64,000 bases of DNA from JANLSE01 sp038214135 (GTDB lineage: Bacteria > Chloroflexota > Chloroflexia > Chloroflexales > Roseiflexaceae): the NCBI GenBank assembly GCA_038214135.1, contig JBBQSD010000016.1:3301-67300 (forward strand), read 5' to 3'. Positions 51,722-60,811 of the stretch are shown one piece after another (the stretch's first letter is position 1; the number at the start of each line of letters is the position of its first letter). The notes under the pieces are model-generated. The model saw only the letters and a program-made list of their open reading frames with translations. It had not been told where the DNA came from and did no database searches. Position numbers and translations under genes: made by a program.

Positions 51722-53503
51722 GTGCGACGCTTGATCCATCTCGTTTTCATTCTGTGCTTGATCAGTTCATCGCTGATCAACCAGCCATACCAAACGCACG
51801 CCGCCGATGATGTGGCTCCCGTGCCACTTGGCCTGATGCCATTCGGCGTCAATACGCATCTGGCAACTCGCTATACCGATCTTGCAAGCATCGATACGCC
51901 AGCCGATCTGGTTGCGAAAGCTGGTGCTGGTTGGGCCAGGGAAGATATTCACTGGTATCGCATCCAGCCAAGCCCCGATACCTGGGATTGGGAGTTTACC
52001 GATGCGGCGATCCGTGCGCTTGTGACGCGCGGGATCAAGGTTGTTGGCGTCATTGGGCACCCGCCTGGCTGGGCCACCCCCGATCCATATGATTCACCTG
52101 GTAGCTTTTCCTTCTCTGCGCCCGATACTGAACGGTTTGCCGCGTTCGCCCAGGCCGTTGCTGTGCGTTATAGCCGCTATGTGACGCATTGGGAGATCTG
52201 GAACGAACCTGATAATCCGGTCTTCTGGAAACCAACCCCCGATCCAGCCGCCTATACTCGCCTGCTTGTTCGCACAGCAACCACGATTCGTAGCAGTGTG
52301 CCGGATGCGAAGATTATTATTGGTGGGACGAACCCATTCGATACCCACTTTCTGCGTGGCGTTGCCGAAGCTGGTGGCTGGGCCGCCTTCGATATTCTGG
52401 CAATTCACCCCTATATTAACCCGGCCTCACCAGAATCGGGCAATCTGGTTGCTGCTGCCGATAGTGTGCGGGCGTTGACCCATCAGTATGGGGATCGCCC
52501 GATCTGGGTGACAGAAGTTGGCTGGACTAGCCGCCCCGATTCGCGCACACCTGGTGCAACCGATGAACAAGCGCAGGCCAATAATCTGGTGCGGGCAACA
52601 CTCTTGCTCTGGCGATCTGGCGTCGAACAGATCTTCTGGTATACCCTCAAGGATGATCCCGAAGGCGATACCTATGGCATGTTTGCTCTTGGCAGTGGCC
52701 GATCCGATTTCTCGCTGCCAAAACCAGCCTATGCAGCATTCCAAACCCTCAATCGGCAACTTAGCGGAGTACAGTATGCAGGAATACGCGATCTCTTTGA
52801 ACGGACAACTGTGTTGGATTTCGAACAATTCGGCGTGTGGGTTCGTGGCGATCAGAACAATGGACGGTTAGGCCCAACTGATGCTATTCAACATAGTGGC
52901 CGTGGTGCTGCATTACTCAGTTATCGCTTCCCAACCCGCGAGAACGATTATGTCGTGTTCCGGCGCGCACCAGCTGCACTCATCCCAGGAACTCCATACG
53001 CCATTGGCATGTGGGTATATGGCGATGGTTCAGGCCAATCGCTCAAGATCTGGCTGCGCGATGTTGAAGGCGAGATTCTGCAATACAACCTCGGCCCAGT
53101 TGGGCCAGCCAACTGGCGCTTTATGCAGGCTCCAATCGGTGGGAGTGTGGCATCCTGGGATCGGATCACACAAGGCGGCAATGGGCGGCTGGATTTCCCG
53201 GCTCGTGTTGAGGGCATTGTGTTGGACGATTCCCCTGATGGTTATATCGGTTCGGGAATGATCTACCTGGATGATATTGTCGCTGTGGGTGGGCCAGAAG
53301 CATATGATCTGCGGCTCACACGGGGAAGTGAAGCAATCGACGTACTCTGGTCGCCACAACCAGTGCTCGTCAGTATTGCCAGCCGCAGCGTGAGCGCAAC
53401 CATTACCGAGCGCGATGGCCAACAGCGGGCGGTGGCTGTGACAAATGGGCGGATTGTTCTTTCTATTGGGCCTGGGCTAACCTATGTGCGCCATGTGCGG
53501 TAA
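51722..53503 (+). CDS. secreted glycoside hydrolase (GH-A clan, GH39/GH5-like)
   Basis: The protein of about 593 aa has a signal peptide (VRRLIHLVFILCLISSSLI) and a TIM-barrel domain (about residues 35-350). The acid/base WEIWNEPDNPVFW and the nucleophile WVTEVGWTSR place it in clan GH-A, nearest to GH39-like enzymes. A C-terminal beta-sandwich domain (about 370-520) resembles a carbohydrate-binding module. The substrate is undetermined. GTG at 51722 is the chosen start because it gives a clean signal peptide and lies after the promoter; GTG at 51695 is an alternative. Confidence 0.85.
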   Translation: MRRLIHLVFILCLISSSLINQPYQTHAADDVAPVPLGLMPFGVNTHLATRYTDLASIDTPADLVAKAGAGWAREDIHWYRIQPSPDTWDWEFTDAAIRALVTRGIKVVGVIGHPPGWATPDPYDSPGSFSFSAPDTERFAAFAQAVAVRYSRYVTHWEIWNEPDNPVFWKPTPDPAAYTRLLVRTATTIRSSVPDAKIIIGGTNPFDTHFLRGVAEAGGWAAFDILAIHPYINPASPESGNLVAAADSVRALTHQYGDRPIWVTEVGWTSRPDSRTPGATDEQAQANNLVRATLLLWRSGVEQIFWYTLKDDPEGDTYGMFALGSGRSDFSLPKPAYAAFQTLNRQLSGVQYAGIRDLFERTTVLDFEQFGVWVRGDQNNGRLGPTDAIQHSGRGAALLSYRFPTRENDYVVFRRAPAALIPGTPYAIGMWVYGDGSGQSLKIWLRDVEGEILQYNLGPVGPANWRFMQAPIGGSVASWDRITQGGNGRLDFPARVEGIVLDDSPDGYIGSGMIYLDDIVAVGGPEAYDLRLTRGSEAIDVLWSPQPVLVSIASRSVSATITERDGQQRAVAVTNGRIVLSIGPGLTYVRHVR

Positions 53504-53539
53504 CACGAACATAGCCGATAGATCGATAAGGGAATGCCA

Positions 53540-54508
53540 ATGCCATTGCTGCGCCGTCATCTTGGTATTCTGAGCGGAGTACCATTTGCCGTATGTTATG
53601 GTGTGCTTGCACGCATCGCATTTGGCAGTGAAAACTCATCTGATTTTCTGATCGCGCCGCTCTCTGCCGTGTTTCTTGTGTTGGTGCCAATAGCAGTCGG
53701 CGCCCTAGCCGTCTGGTTGACACCAGATGATCGGCGCACGCGCTGGTGGCCAGCACTTGGCATAGCGCTGATTGCATGTGCGCTAGCAATCCTGATCACT
53801 GGCCTGTTGGCGATTGAAGCACTGATCTGTATTGCAATGGCAACACCGATCCTCCTACTTGGTGCAGCTATTGGTGGGCTGATCGCTTGTGCTATTGTAC
53901 GCAAACGCACCAGGGATCGAACGACAATCATCGGGCTGTTACTAGCGCCATTTCTGTTGGCCCCCATTGAGGCGCGCATTCCGATCAGCGATTCATATGG
54001 AACTGTCGAAACGCGGATCATGATCGCTGCCGATCCAGCAACCATCTGGCGGACTCTGATCGATGTGCCGCAGATTACACCCGAGGAACGCCGCTATAGT
54101 CTGCTGTTCGATGTTCTTGGTGTACCGCGGCCGATCAAGGCCACCCTCGATACCCCTGGGCAGGGCGGCATGCGGCGTGGCTGGTTCGAACACAATCTGA
54201 CATTCGATGAGCGGATTGTGGATTGGCAGCCACAGCAGCGTATCGGTTGGGCGATCACAATCGGCAATCAAAGCAATATCCCAGCGCCCTGGAACGAAAT
54301 TGGTGGGCATAGCTTTGCGGTGACTGGCGCGAGCTACTGGATCGAACCGCTTGGCAATAATCAAGTGCTGCTGCACCTCGATAGTACCTATCGCCTTAGC
54401 ACACACTTCAATGGCTATGGTGCCAACTGGGCCAATTGGGGAATGGGCGAATTCCAGCATGAGGTGCTGCGGATTATCAAGGCCCGTGCCGAGGCTCACA
54501 TGCCATAG
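53540..54508 (+). CDS. membrane protein with SRPBCC domain
   Basis: The 322-aa protein has five membrane helices in residues 1-135 (LGILSGVPFAVCYGVL, FLIAPLSAVFLVLVPIAVGALAVWL, LGIALIACALAILITGLLAI, AMATPILLLGAAIGGLIACAIV, IIGLLLAPFLLAPI). A C-terminal SRPBCC/polyketide-cyclase-like domain begins with VETRIMIAADPATIWRTLIDVPQI. This fold binds hydrophobic ligands. The ATG at 53540 follows AAGGG at seven bases; the ATG at 53534 overlaps that site. The function is unknown. Confidence 0.8.
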   Translation: MPLLRRHLGILSGVPFAVCYGVLARIAFGSENSSDFLIAPLSAVFLVLVPIAVGALAVWLTPDDRRTRWWPALGIALIACALAILITGLLAIEALICIAMATPILLLGAAIGGLIACAIVRKRTRDRTTIIGLLLAPFLLAPIEARIPISDSYGTVETRIMIAADPATIWRTLIDVPQITPEERRYSLLFDVLGVPRPIKATLDTPGQGGMRRGWFEHNLTFDERIVDWQPQQRIGWAITIGNQSNIPAPWNEIGGHSFAVTGASYWIEPLGNNQVLLHLDSTYRLSTHFNGYGANWANWGMGEFQHEVLRIIKARAEAHMP

Positions 54509-54854
54509 ATCATGAACAATCCTGGGTGTTACATAAAAAAATTGTAATAATAGCCAATGGTAAAACGGCTGCAATCCCAACATATCGAGTTCGCTAAAAC
54601 CATTGACTTCAAGCCGATAGTAGAGCTTGTGAACGCGCAAAAGATAGATTTCTATGAATGCGGTTTGGATTGCATAGAGATCTGTACACATCCTCATTTC
54701 CTCATCAATATCATAGATAACAGATTGTATACTAGATGCATCAAGGAAACGATACAGAATGTATGCTCAAGCAGGCACAAGGCCCGATTTGTTTTTCTGC
54801 GTCTCAGCACATAGAATCAAGCAAAGATGCTGAATCGAATAAGCGAGGATGCTC
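54509..54854. other. AT-richer spacer upstream of the two-component genes
   Basis: An 85-codon plus-strand ORF (54557-54814) and an overlapping minus-strand frame are open, but neither resembles a known protein nor has a ribosome-binding site. A weak promoter (TTGTTT, 17 nt, TAGAAT at 54789-54817) precedes the kinase gene. Base composition is lower in GC than the neighbours. Confidence 0.4.
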
Positions 54855-55949
54855 ATGGAAAACGCAGATTTAAAGCTCGTCCGCACAGGTACACTCTGGA
54901 AAATAGCGCAGCTCGGCTTGTGGATCGGGCCACTTGATCTGCTTTTAATGGCAATCACTGCGCTGATGTTCCTTACCAATCAAACCGTTTTATTCTTTCA
55001 TCTCATCTTTGTCACCCTAACACTTGGCGCATTTATATGGAAGCTCGGCCCATTTGTGGCGCGGGCGAGCTTTTGGGTAACAATTACAACCGGGACTGTG
55101 CTTGCAGCAGTGATGAGCAAGCGCACCCAGGGCGACGAGTTGATCGAGATCCCGTTGCTGACGGCCATATTGATCCTTGTTTTTTTGATTGCACGCCGCC
55201 GTTCGGAGGCTCAAGAGCAACTTTCAGCACTCCTGGCTGCCGAAAAAGATCACTCCAAACGATTAGAAGATCTTGCAGTATTGAAGGCCGACTTCACCGC
55301 CATGGTTGCACACGAGCTTGGGTCGCCACTGTTTGCCATTCGTAGTTTTGCCGACATGCTGGCTTCTGGAAAGCTCAGTGCAGAGGCACAGGATGAAGTG
55401 CTGGCAACGATCAAATCGGAAGCCAATGCGATGCACGCAATCGTTATGGACATCCAAAATGCTGCGGCTGTTGAGCGTGATGATTTTGCGATTTCTCCAC
55501 GGCCTATTGCAATACAGGCATTACTTGCGGATGCTGCTGCATATGCGAAATCCCTACCCGGCAACCACACCGTGATTGTTACAAGTGCGCCGGGCATGTG
55601 TGTGATGGCTGATGGGGAACGAATTGGGCAGGTGTTGCGTAACCTGTTGAATAATGCCACCAAATATTCGCTGCCGGATACATCTATCACCATGAATGCG
55701 CTACCTGAAGCAGGCCGAATACGGATCGAAATTGCTGATCAGGGTGTTGGCATACATCCAGATGACCTGCCGCGGATCTTCGAGAAATTCGGGCGCGGGC
55801 GCGATCTGATTGGGCATACCGTCGATGGTGCTGGCCTTGGGCTGTATCTGTCGCGTCGAATTGTTCGAGCGCATGGGAGCAGTATGCAGGCCGAATCTGT
55901 TCCTGGGAAGGGCACTATTTTTTCATTCCAACTTGAGGCAATACGATGA
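54855..55949 (+). CDS. membrane sensor histidine kinase
   Basis: The 364-aa protein has four membrane helices in residues about 15-115, a coiled segment (ARRRSEAQEQLSALLAAEKDHSKRLEDL), and a HisKA domain with H-box MVAHELGSPLFAIRSF. The HATPase domain has N-box QVLRNLLNNATKYS, G1 EIADQGVGIHPDDLPRIFEKFGRG and G2 GAGLGLYLSRRIV. It has no extracellular sensor domain of note, so the membrane helices may sense the signal. The start at 54855 has GAGG six bases upstream. The stop overlaps the response regulator start by 4 nt. Confidence 0.94.
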   Translation: MENADLKLVRTGTLWKIAQLGLWIGPLDLLLMAITALMFLTNQTVLFFHLIFVTLTLGAFIWKLGPFVARASFWVTITTGTVLAAVMSKRTQGDELIEIPLLTAILILVFLIARRRSEAQEQLSALLAAEKDHSKRLEDLAVLKADFTAMVAHELGSPLFAIRSFADMLASGKLSAEAQDEVLATIKSEANAMHAIVMDIQNAAAVERDDFAISPRPIAIQALLADAAAYAKSLPGNHTVIVTSAPGMCVMADGERIGQVLRNLLNNATKYSLPDTSITMNALPEAGRIRIEIADQGVGIHPDDLPRIFEKFGRGRDLIGHTVDGAGLGLYLSRRIVRAHGSSMQAESVPGKGTIFSFQLEAIR

Positions 55950-56593
55950 TTCGGGTGCTACTGGTCGACGACCACACCGCCATTCGTCAGGCGCTGGCAT
56001 TCTTGTTTGCACAAGATCAGCATTTCAATGTTGTTGGGCAGGCCGGCACATTGGCAGAAGCACGCATACTGCTCACCGATGTCGATGTTGCTATTGTTGA
56101 TCTCGATCTTCCAGATGGTAATGGCGTGGATCTGATCCATGATCTGCATGCACAAAACCCCAAAGGAATGGTACTGATATTAACTGCTTCAAGTGATCGA
56201 TTACACCATGCTCGCGCTGTAGAAGCAGGTGCGGCCGGTGTTATGCATAAATCGGCACAAGCCGCAGAAATTATCGATGCGACTCGCCGCTTGAGTGAGG
56301 GCGAATTTCTGCTCACTCCAACCCAGATTATAGAATTGATGCACTTGGCCGGGCAACATCGCGAACAGAATCGTGATGCTCAAAATAGTTTTGCTCGGCT
56401 GACACCCCGCGAACGAGAGGTACTACGGGCGCTTGCCCAGGGTTTGAGTGATAAAGAAATTGCTCAACAACTTCAGATCAGCCATGAAACACAGCGAACC
56501 CATATTGTAAATTTGCTTGGGAAACTTGGCGTCCATTCCCGCCTCGAAGCACTCGTCTTTGCGCTACGCCATGGGATTGTTACGATTAGTTAG
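55946..56593 (+). CDS. NarL/LuxR-family response regulator
   Basis: The 215-aa protein has a receiver domain (VLLVDDHTAIRQ, phospho-Asp in AIVDLDLPDGNG, Thr in LILTASSD, Lys in VMHKSAQ) and a LuxR-type helix-turn-helix (LTPREREVLRALAQGLSDKEIAQQLQISHETQRTHIVNLLGKLGVHSR). It overlaps the kinase gene by ATGA and is its obvious partner. Targets are unknown. Confidence 0.95.
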   Translation: MIRVLLVDDHTAIRQALAFLFAQDQHFNVVGQAGTLAEARILLTDVDVAIVDLDLPDGNGVDLIHDLHAQNPKGMVLILTASSDRLHHARAVEAGAAGVMHKSAQAAEIIDATRRLSEGEFLLTPTQIIELMHLAGQHREQNRDAQNSFARLTPREREVLRALAQGLSDKEIAQQLQISHETQRTHIVNLLGKLGVHSRLEALVFALRHGIVTIS

Positions 56594-56722
56594 TCTTCTC
56601 GTTTCTAGATAGTATTGATTGGTAGGCGCGTTCCGCCTCGTTTCTTTTTGCCTGGGTTTGTTAACCAACCCCATGTTCTGTTGTATGATAGTGTCCATGA
56701 TCAATTGACAGGGTATCGCAAC

Positions 56723-58309
56723 ATGAACGCGGATCAGCAACCAGAGTGGGCGCGCCTTCTGGCAAACAACCCGGCGGTGCTACGGCAGGGCTACCAGCGT
56801 GTGGCACTCCAGCTTAGTATGCCGCCCGAGCCAACCGATGGCATGAGCATCGCAATGCTGCTTGGTGCAATGGCCATGCTGGGGTGTCAGTCCTATCCAC
56901 GAGCCTGGGTTGGTGAATCATTCCACGATCCAGCCATCCCCCCCGATCAGACGGTTGCGGAAACATGGCAGCTGTGTGTTACGCTCGCCGATCAGCTACG
57001 AGCGCGCTGTATTCGTAACCCTGTAATTGCTGCCGAGGTTGCTAATCTGCTGTTGCATTCGAATGCAATTGAGGTCGTCTTCGAGCATATCGCAAATAAT
57101 GAAGCGGCGACGGTGTTGTTGCTCCAGCGATTCTATGCCGATCTCAGCAATGATGATACGCCACTCGATCTCTACCCGCGTGAGATCTGCCGTGTACTAC
57201 TGAGCATGACAACGAGTTCTAGAACCTATGCAACAACAACAAATACAAGCGCAGAAACGCAGCAAAACCAACTCTTGCTGCTATGGGCACTGCTCAAGCA
57301 CCGCATTGGGCAGCCAATCCGCAGCATCTCGCAGCAACGGCGTATTGATGCGGCAGCGCCATCGTCATCTCCATTGGGCAAAGCATTCAATCTGATCGTT
57401 CAGATTCAGTTGCCTCATTCGCCATTACTCACGCCAGATGCATTCCCAATGCGGCGGCGGCCCGCTTCTGTTGTCACCGATGAGAAACGCCTCGGTCTCG
57501 ATTTTCCAATTGATCCTGCATCTGGCCGGGCTGAATCTACCTATGTGGTGATCACGATTGTTGCGCCAGATTGTGATATCCTTGGTAGCGGGCACCAGCG
57601 CATAGAAGTACCAATCAACCGCAGTTCCGTTCAGGCATTGTTTTTATTACAATCCCGCAAAATCGGCCTCGCAAATATTGATGTACAGGTATTTCGTGTC
57701 GATGATGTGACCCTGTGCGCCCTGCCTGTCGATGTTGACATCGGTACAGGCATGATTGAGAGCCCAATGCAAACCGCCAGCGTTGTTGTGCATATCGGTA
57801 CTGTCAATATCATTGCGGGCGATAGTGTTATGGGCGATAAGGTCGGCGATACAATCACCGTCGGCAATATCACGGATAGCAGTGGTATCGCCATTGGCAC
57901 AGGCGCAAAATCCATCGACAGAGGGAGCGCATTCTCAACCATCGCGGAATCCGTTTCTGGAGACAATTTGGAACTCTATGTCCCTATGCACCTGCTTTCC
58001 TTGGAGAACATCGGCGAAGGTAGCCACCTCGATCCAGGAATTGCCGATCAGCTCAAGCAGTTGATCGAGCAGTTGAATATCGGACTGCAACGCTATGCCG
58101 ATCTTGAGCCTGCCATAGTCGCCGAGATTGTTATATTGATCAAGCGTGCAGTTGTTGAGGCGACCAGGCCAGATCCAGATATTGCGGAGGTCGCCTATCA
58201 TCTCGAACGTTTGAGGATTGCGGCGACCAAGAGTTGGCAGCATATTCCAAGTATGCAGCCGATCATCATCCAGCTTATTGATCACCTCCGCACAATCATA
58301 GGTCTGTAG
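56723..58309 (+). CDS. uncharacterised protein with helical and beta-rich halves
   Basis: The 528-aa protein has a helical N-terminal half (residues 1-250; PAVLRQGYQRVALQLSMPPEPTDG). A beta-rich middle follows, then a segment VGDTITVGNITDSSGIAIGTGAKSIDRG that resembles the glycine-rich signature seen before effector/signalling domains in multidomain bacterial proteins, and a helical tail. The frame is open from 56615, but a TTAACC-17-TATGAT promoter (about 56667-56689) implies the ATG at 56723. I do not recognise the family. It may belong with the secreted peptidase that follows. Confidence 0.6.
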   Translation: MNADQQPEWARLLANNPAVLRQGYQRVALQLSMPPEPTDGMSIAMLLGAMAMLGCQSYPRAWVGESFHDPAIPPDQTVAETWQLCVTLADQLRARCIRNPVIAAEVANLLLHSNAIEVVFEHIANNEAATVLLLQRFYADLSNDDTPLDLYPREICRVLLSMTTSSRTYATTTNTSAETQQNQLLLLWALLKHRIGQPIRSISQQRRIDAAAPSSSPLGKAFNLIVQIQLPHSPLLTPDAFPMRRRPASVVTDEKRLGLDFPIDPASGRAESTYVVITIVAPDCDILGSGHQRIEVPINRSSVQALFLLQSRKIGLANIDVQVFRVDDVTLCALPVDVDIGTGMIESPMQTASVVVHIGTVNIIAGDSVMGDKVGDTITVGNITDSSGIAIGTGAKSIDRGSAFSTIAESVSGDNLELYVPMHLLSLENIGEGSHLDPGIADQLKQLIEQLNIGLQRYADLEPAIVAEIVILIKRAVVEATRPDPDIAEVAYHLERLRIAATKSWQHIPSMQPIIIQLIDHLRTIIGL

Positions 58310-58354
58310 CAGTGAGAGCAGCACCTGAAGGGTTGTGGCGACGGCTCATTTTGT

Positions 58355-58519
58355 ATGGGCGTGAGGTTACTGGCATCATACCGAATAATTGGGCTGTGCC
58401 TGCTCTGGGGTTGGTGGGTTTATACCCTAATGCGAGCAGCACAGGCCATGCGCCAACAACTATTGCAGCATTCGGGCACTGCGGAAACTCGTGAGGGAGC
58501 AGCACTAACACACGGATGA
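58355..58519 (+). CDS. possible 54-aa single-span membrane protein
   Basis: The ORF starts MGVRLLASYRIIGLCLLWGW, giving one membrane helix with a basic flank, and continues as a Gln/Arg-rich tail. There is no good ribosome-binding site. After its TGA the same frame continues open with an aromatic-rich stretch (KYYRRPYGPYVYYTYQYPNE) into the start of the peptidase gene at 58598, so an interrupted gene is possible. The overlapping 60-codon frame at 58312-58494 looks less protein-like. Confidence 0.3.
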   Translation: MGVRLLASYRIIGLCLLWGWWVYTLMRAAQAMRQQLLQHSGTAETREGAALTHG

Positions 58520-58597
58520 CAAAAGTACTACAGACGCCCCTATGGCCCATATGTATACTACACCTATCAATATCCTAACGAATGGTGGTGGGCAGTT

Positions 58598-60718
58598 ATG
58601 CGAATGATGCGGCTCCTGGGTGTCTGCAGTTGCCTGCTGGCACTTCTGTCTGTACCCACAGCGAAGGCACAGTCGACCAACACATTCTCGTGCGATCTTG
58701 CCGAGATGATGCCTGATTGGATGCGGCTGTCGCCTATCGTACGTAAGCTACAGTTCGTCCAGACTCTCACTGTACCCGGAACCGAGAACTCATTTAACGT
58801 TCGGGTTTGCTCTTCGGGTGGCCGTGATGCCCCAGCTGAGCGCATTCTCAGCCATATTGGGCAATTCCTACCAACTGTTGCACATCGTGTCGGCTTGCAC
58901 TATCTTGGTTCGCGTCAATGGACGATCATGATTGTTGAGCGTAACGAGATGCCGGAAAATATTCTTGGCCTGACGGGCACTGATATGGTATGGCTGCCTA
59001 TTGATGTTGATGATTGGACGATTATTCATGAGTTGAGCCATTTCTGGGCGAACGATGATCACTTTATTGATCCCTGGATGTCCGAGGGCTATGCTGAGTA
59101 TGTGACCGAACACATTGCTATTGAACGTGGCCTGCGACGCAATGATCTGACGCCGAATAGGATCTGCCTAAGCAAGCCGCTGGTAAGCTGGAACTATAAT
59201 AATGGCCAAGCAGCTCGCTGTGGTTATGATGTAGGTGCCGCGGTCTTCCGTGATCTGGCTCAAGAAATCGGCTCTGATACAATGCGCGCAGCATTAGGCA
59301 GTACCAATGGTCAGATTAATAGTACAGGGATGTTACAGTTGTTAGAGCAGGCCAGCGGGAAGGATCTGTCAGAAATCATGCAACGATGGCGGGTCTTCCC
59401 TGACGATGTGAACGCCTGGTTTGACCAACGCCGTGCTGCCCGTGCCAGCCTAGCAGAAATCCAACAGTTGGCGAATGCACTGGGGTACCCACTTTCACCT
59501 GAATATGCGTCCCTCATACAGAATGGAGACTTTGCAGAAGCCTTGGAAGGCCTGGCCTATATCCAACCACGGCTGAAGCAGGCCAACACCATTCGCCAGA
59601 GCTGTACAAACCTCCAGTTGGCCTGTAGACCAGTATGGCAGCAGCCAGATCTCGACCAACTCACGAATGTACAGCAAATTTTGGATCTGTATCGCCCACT
59701 TGCGACTGACGCACAGATGCATGATCTGGCGATGCCAATGAGCCTACGCCAATCTGTTGAACTATTCGAACCAAATGTTGCTGCAGACCTTCGTATGGCA
59801 ACGGAATTACTGAAACAGGGCATTGAGCTTGAGCAACTGTGTACGAACGCCCCAGCATGTCGTAACATCTGGCGCACCGATTGGTCGGCTGGGCTCTTCA
59901 ATACAGTCGGCCAGAACCTCACGATGCTGCAATCGCTTGTCAATCAGGCGCTCCAAGTCGAACAAAAGTGTGCTACGGCCCGCGATGGATGCCACACAAT
60001 CTGGCAGGCAGCATTGCAGGCAGGTGGCCCTAATCACATGAGAGATGTGCTGCAAGATATTCAGGGTTTGCTGGACTCTGGGCCTGTATTGAGTGAGCGC
60101 TGCGGCCCGTTTCAGCAAAACTGCGATGCAGCCTGGCGTACCCCACTGAGCCAGGGCGATCTACTCGCTGCCCAACAGGCATATGTGAATGTACACAATC
60201 TGCCGATAAAAGTTCGCGATCTCGAACCACGTTGCACTACCGCTGGCTGGACGTGTGAGGTTGGCTGGCGCGTGGCCTTGCAGAAAAGCGGGCTTCCGGC
60301 TGCACTTCAGGTGCTGGACAAAACCGATGCTGCGCTTGCACGGGTGCAGGTGGCGGCGGCTGGTGTGGACCGGAGCGAGCCAAATGGTTTCCTCGCATTG
60401 ATTGAGCAAATAACGGGTCGATCTCCTGACTCACTCTTGAGGGATGCACACAATCACTTCAACAATGGCAATATCCAGGCCGCCGAGAGTTCGGCGAACC
60501 AGGCTCGGATGGTGCGCGAGAACACGATTTGGTGGTCTCTGGTTAGCCTGAGCATGCTCCTATTTATCGGTGTTGGTGCATTGATCACGCTGGTGATCCG
60601 CCACCCGCGCCCTATAAAGCAGATGCCTACTGCAATGGCAACATCAACGCTAGGCAGCGAGGATGAACTGCTGGCCCAATTGCTCAAACAATCTTCAGGT
60701 GACAACGTGACCAGGTGA
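58598..60718 (+). CDS. secreted gluzincin-type metallopeptidase with C-terminal membrane anchor
   Basis: The 706-aa protein has a signal peptide ending at about residue 25 (..VPTAKA) and a peptidase_MA-like domain with zinc motif HELSHFWANDDHFIDPWMSEGYAEY (HExxH, then the downstream Glu in SEGYAEY). A long helical region (about 290-640) has four Cys pairs in similar C-x(6-7)-C-x-x-x-W segments, suggesting repeats. A C-terminal membrane helix (WSLVSLSMLLFIGVGALITLVI) and a short basic tail end the protein. It faces outward. The substrate is unknown. Three ATGs occur within the first four codons. Confidence 0.82.
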   Translation: MRMMRLLGVCSCLLALLSVPTAKAQSTNTFSCDLAEMMPDWMRLSPIVRKLQFVQTLTVPGTENSFNVRVCSSGGRDAPAERILSHIGQFLPTVAHRVGLHYLGSRQWTIMIVERNEMPENILGLTGTDMVWLPIDVDDWTIIHELSHFWANDDHFIDPWMSEGYAEYVTEHIAIERGLRRNDLTPNRICLSKPLVSWNYNNGQAARCGYDVGAAVFRDLAQEIGSDTMRAALGSTNGQINSTGMLQLLEQASGKDLSEIMQRWRVFPDDVNAWFDQRRAARASLAEIQQLANALGYPLSPEYASLIQNGDFAEALEGLAYIQPRLKQANTIRQSCTNLQLACRPVWQQPDLDQLTNVQQILDLYRPLATDAQMHDLAMPMSLRQSVELFEPNVAADLRMATELLKQGIELEQLCTNAPACRNIWRTDWSAGLFNTVGQNLTMLQSLVNQALQVEQKCATARDGCHTIWQAALQAGGPNHMRDVLQDIQGLLDSGPVLSERCGPFQQNCDAAWRTPLSQGDLLAAQQAYVNVHNLPIKVRDLEPRCTTAGWTCEVGWRVALQKSGLPAALQVLDKTDAALARVQVAAAGVDRSEPNGFLALIEQITGRSPDSLLRDAHNHFNNGNIQAAESSANQARMVRENTIWWSLVSLSMLLFIGVGALITLVIRHPRPIKQMPTAMATSTLGSEDELLAQLLKQSSGDNVTR

Positions 60719-60747
60719 CAACGTGACCAGGGTTGTGGTTGCCAATC

Positions 60748-60775
60748 GTAGAGACGCAAAATCTTGCGTCTCTAC
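60748..60775. terminator. bidirectional hairpin between convergent genes
   Basis: GTAGAGACGCAA and TTGCGTCTCTAC form a perfect 12-bp stem with loop AATC. It lies between the stop codons of two convergent genes. A half copy (TGTAGAGACGCAAG) occurs at 62980-62993, so it is also a repeat. T-runs are absent. Just upstream, a 16-bp unit GTGACAACGTGACCAG is tandemly duplicated (60700-60731). Confidence 0.6.
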
Positions 60776-60811
60776 CCCAACCACATCACCCTCCATCGCC
60801 GTGTCACCGTG

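Noticed and set aside
54557..54814. 85-codon ORF upstream of the histidine kinase, and the overlapping minus-strand frame
   Set aside because: No ribosome-binding site, no recognisable family and low-GC spacer composition.
58312..58494. 60-codon ORF after the unknown 528-aa protein
   Set aside because: The other frame (58355-58519) looks more like a membrane protein; neither has a good ribosome-binding site.
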